Shown: positions 41,191 to 41,634 of the stretch, piece after piece
Layout: each line of letters opens with the position of its first letter
Position numbering within the stretch: the first letter of the stretch is position 1
Source of the DNA: Spirochaetales bacterium
GTDB taxonomy: Bacteria; Spirochaetota; Spirochaetia; DAHUYW01
Direction: 5' to 3'
DNA length: 41,634 nucleotides
Assembly: GCA_027314665.1 (NCBI GenBank)
Contig: DAHVAK010000152.1
Coordinates: 1 to 41,634 of the forward strand
Notes under the pieces: generated by a model
Database searches by the model: none
What the model was told of the DNA's origin: nothing
What the model saw: only the letters and a program-made list of their open reading frames with translations
Program-made: the position numbers and the translations under genes

Positions 41191-41634
41191 AGGCGGTGGT
41201 GGTGACGAAGCTCGGCGGGGTCGAGGCCCTCGAGCCGAGGGAGCTCGCCGATCCCGAGCCCGGGGAAGGGGAGGTGGTGGTGCGGCTGCGGGCGGCGGGC
41301 GTCAATCCGGTCGACGCGAAGCAGCGGCAGTTTGGGATGCGCGCGGGCGGCTCGCTTCCCGCCATCCTCGGCTGCGACGGGGCGGGGGTCGTCGCGAAGC
41401 GCGGTCGGGGAGCCCGCCGCTTCAAGGAGGGCGACGAGGTCTTCTTCTGCCACGGCGGGCTCGGCGGGCGGGGGGGATGCTACGCCGAGCTTGCTCCCGT
41501 TCCGGAGCGCTCCCTGGTGCGTAAGCCGCGCGCGCTCTCGTTCGCCGAGGCGGCGGCAGCCCCCCTCGTGCTGCTCACGGCGTGGGAGGCCCTGCACGAT
41601 CGCCTCCAGGTCGAGAAGGGCGCGCGCCTCCTCG
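41187..41634 (+). CDS. MDR-family (quinone oxidoreductase-like) dehydrogenase, partial
   Basis: The frame is open from ATG 41187 to the right edge, so 149 N-terminal residues are visible. MKAVVVTKLGGVEALEPREL, VVVRLRAAGVNPVDAKQRQF and the GroES-like segment ILGCDGAGVVAKRGRGARRFKEGDEVFF are typical of medium-chain dehydrogenases. Catalytic-zinc Cys/His ligands do not appear in the usual GHE form, and NPVDAKQR suits the zinc-free quinone oxidoreductase branch. The Rossmann domain begins at the window edge (LTAWEALHDRLQVEKGARLL). Its start overlaps the aldo/keto reductase stop, suggesting linked carbonyl metabolism. Confidence 0.88.
   Translation, partial: MKAVVVTKLGGVEALEPRELADPEPGEGEVVVRLRAAGVNPVDAKQRQFGMRAGGSLPAILGCDGAGVVAKRGRGARRFKEGDEVFFCHGGLGGRGGCYAELAPVPERSLVRKPRALSFAEAAAAPLVLLTAWEALHDRLQVEKGARLL

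Overview
This is a GC-rich bacterial chromosome segment, densely packed on both strands and free of insertion sequences, prophage genes or CRISPR. The gene families suggest a high-GC member of the Spirochaetota (Spirochaetales/Treponematales type). The clues are a receiver-HATPase-cyclic nucleotide sensor, an HATPase-HDOD protein, a GAF/HD-GYP protein, a large orphan coiled-coil protein and AddAB. The assignment is inferred from family content only; no rRNA or marker alignment was possible.

Layout. (1) Positions 1-5974, minus strand: a six-gene operon transcribed leftward. In order it holds a DUF6249-like membrane protein, an ECF sigma factor, a small two-helix membrane protein (anti-sigma candidate), an alpha/beta hydrolase with a full catalytic triad, a secreted LamG/fibronectin protein and a TPR protein that runs off the left edge. 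Several genes overlap or nearly touch. (2) 6246-9984, plus: uvrC overlapping a GMC-type FAD oxidoreductase. (3) 9926-11410, minus: HATPase-HDOD protein, overlapping the oxidoreductase tail to tail. (4) 11539-13116, plus: Nif3-like protein, lspA and a small membrane protein. (5) 13186-14931, minus: tRNA-Ala(GGC) followed after 28 nt by a 547-residue protein of unknown function. (6) 15086-21339, plus: addB and addA. (7) 21402-22529, minus: ROK-fold protein without the usual zinc motif. (8) 22731-27191: GAF/HD-GYP protein, fabH (minus) and the pseudo-receiver/HATPase/cNMP sensor. (9) 27218-28934: guanine deaminase (minus) and a GNAT-like protein (plus). (10) 28946-36514, plus: beta-galactoside locus with a LacI regulator, a lipoprotein binding protein, two CUT1 permeases and a GH2 beta-galactosidase, but no ATPase gene. 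(11) 36582-39943, minus: MFS-HEAT fusion, then DUF2089 and SHOCT-like proteins. (12) 40189 to the right edge, plus: aldo/keto reductase and the start of an MDR-type dehydrogenase.

Promoters are unusually readable because AT-rich hexamers stand out against the GC-rich background. Most fit TTGACA-N16-18-TAnnnT, and about half have G at the third position of the -10 box. For at least five genes the -10 box ends only 5-8 nt before the start codon with no well-placed Shine-Dalgarno, which predicts leaderless mRNAs. The lac-type operon has a near-consensus promoter with a perfect 12-bp LacI-family palindrome over its start point.

No single undescribed system is proven here. The best candidates for new biology are the ECF-sigma operon, the tRNA-linked 547-residue protein, the MFS-HEAT fusion, the DUF2089/SHOCT pair and the leaderless promoter architecture.
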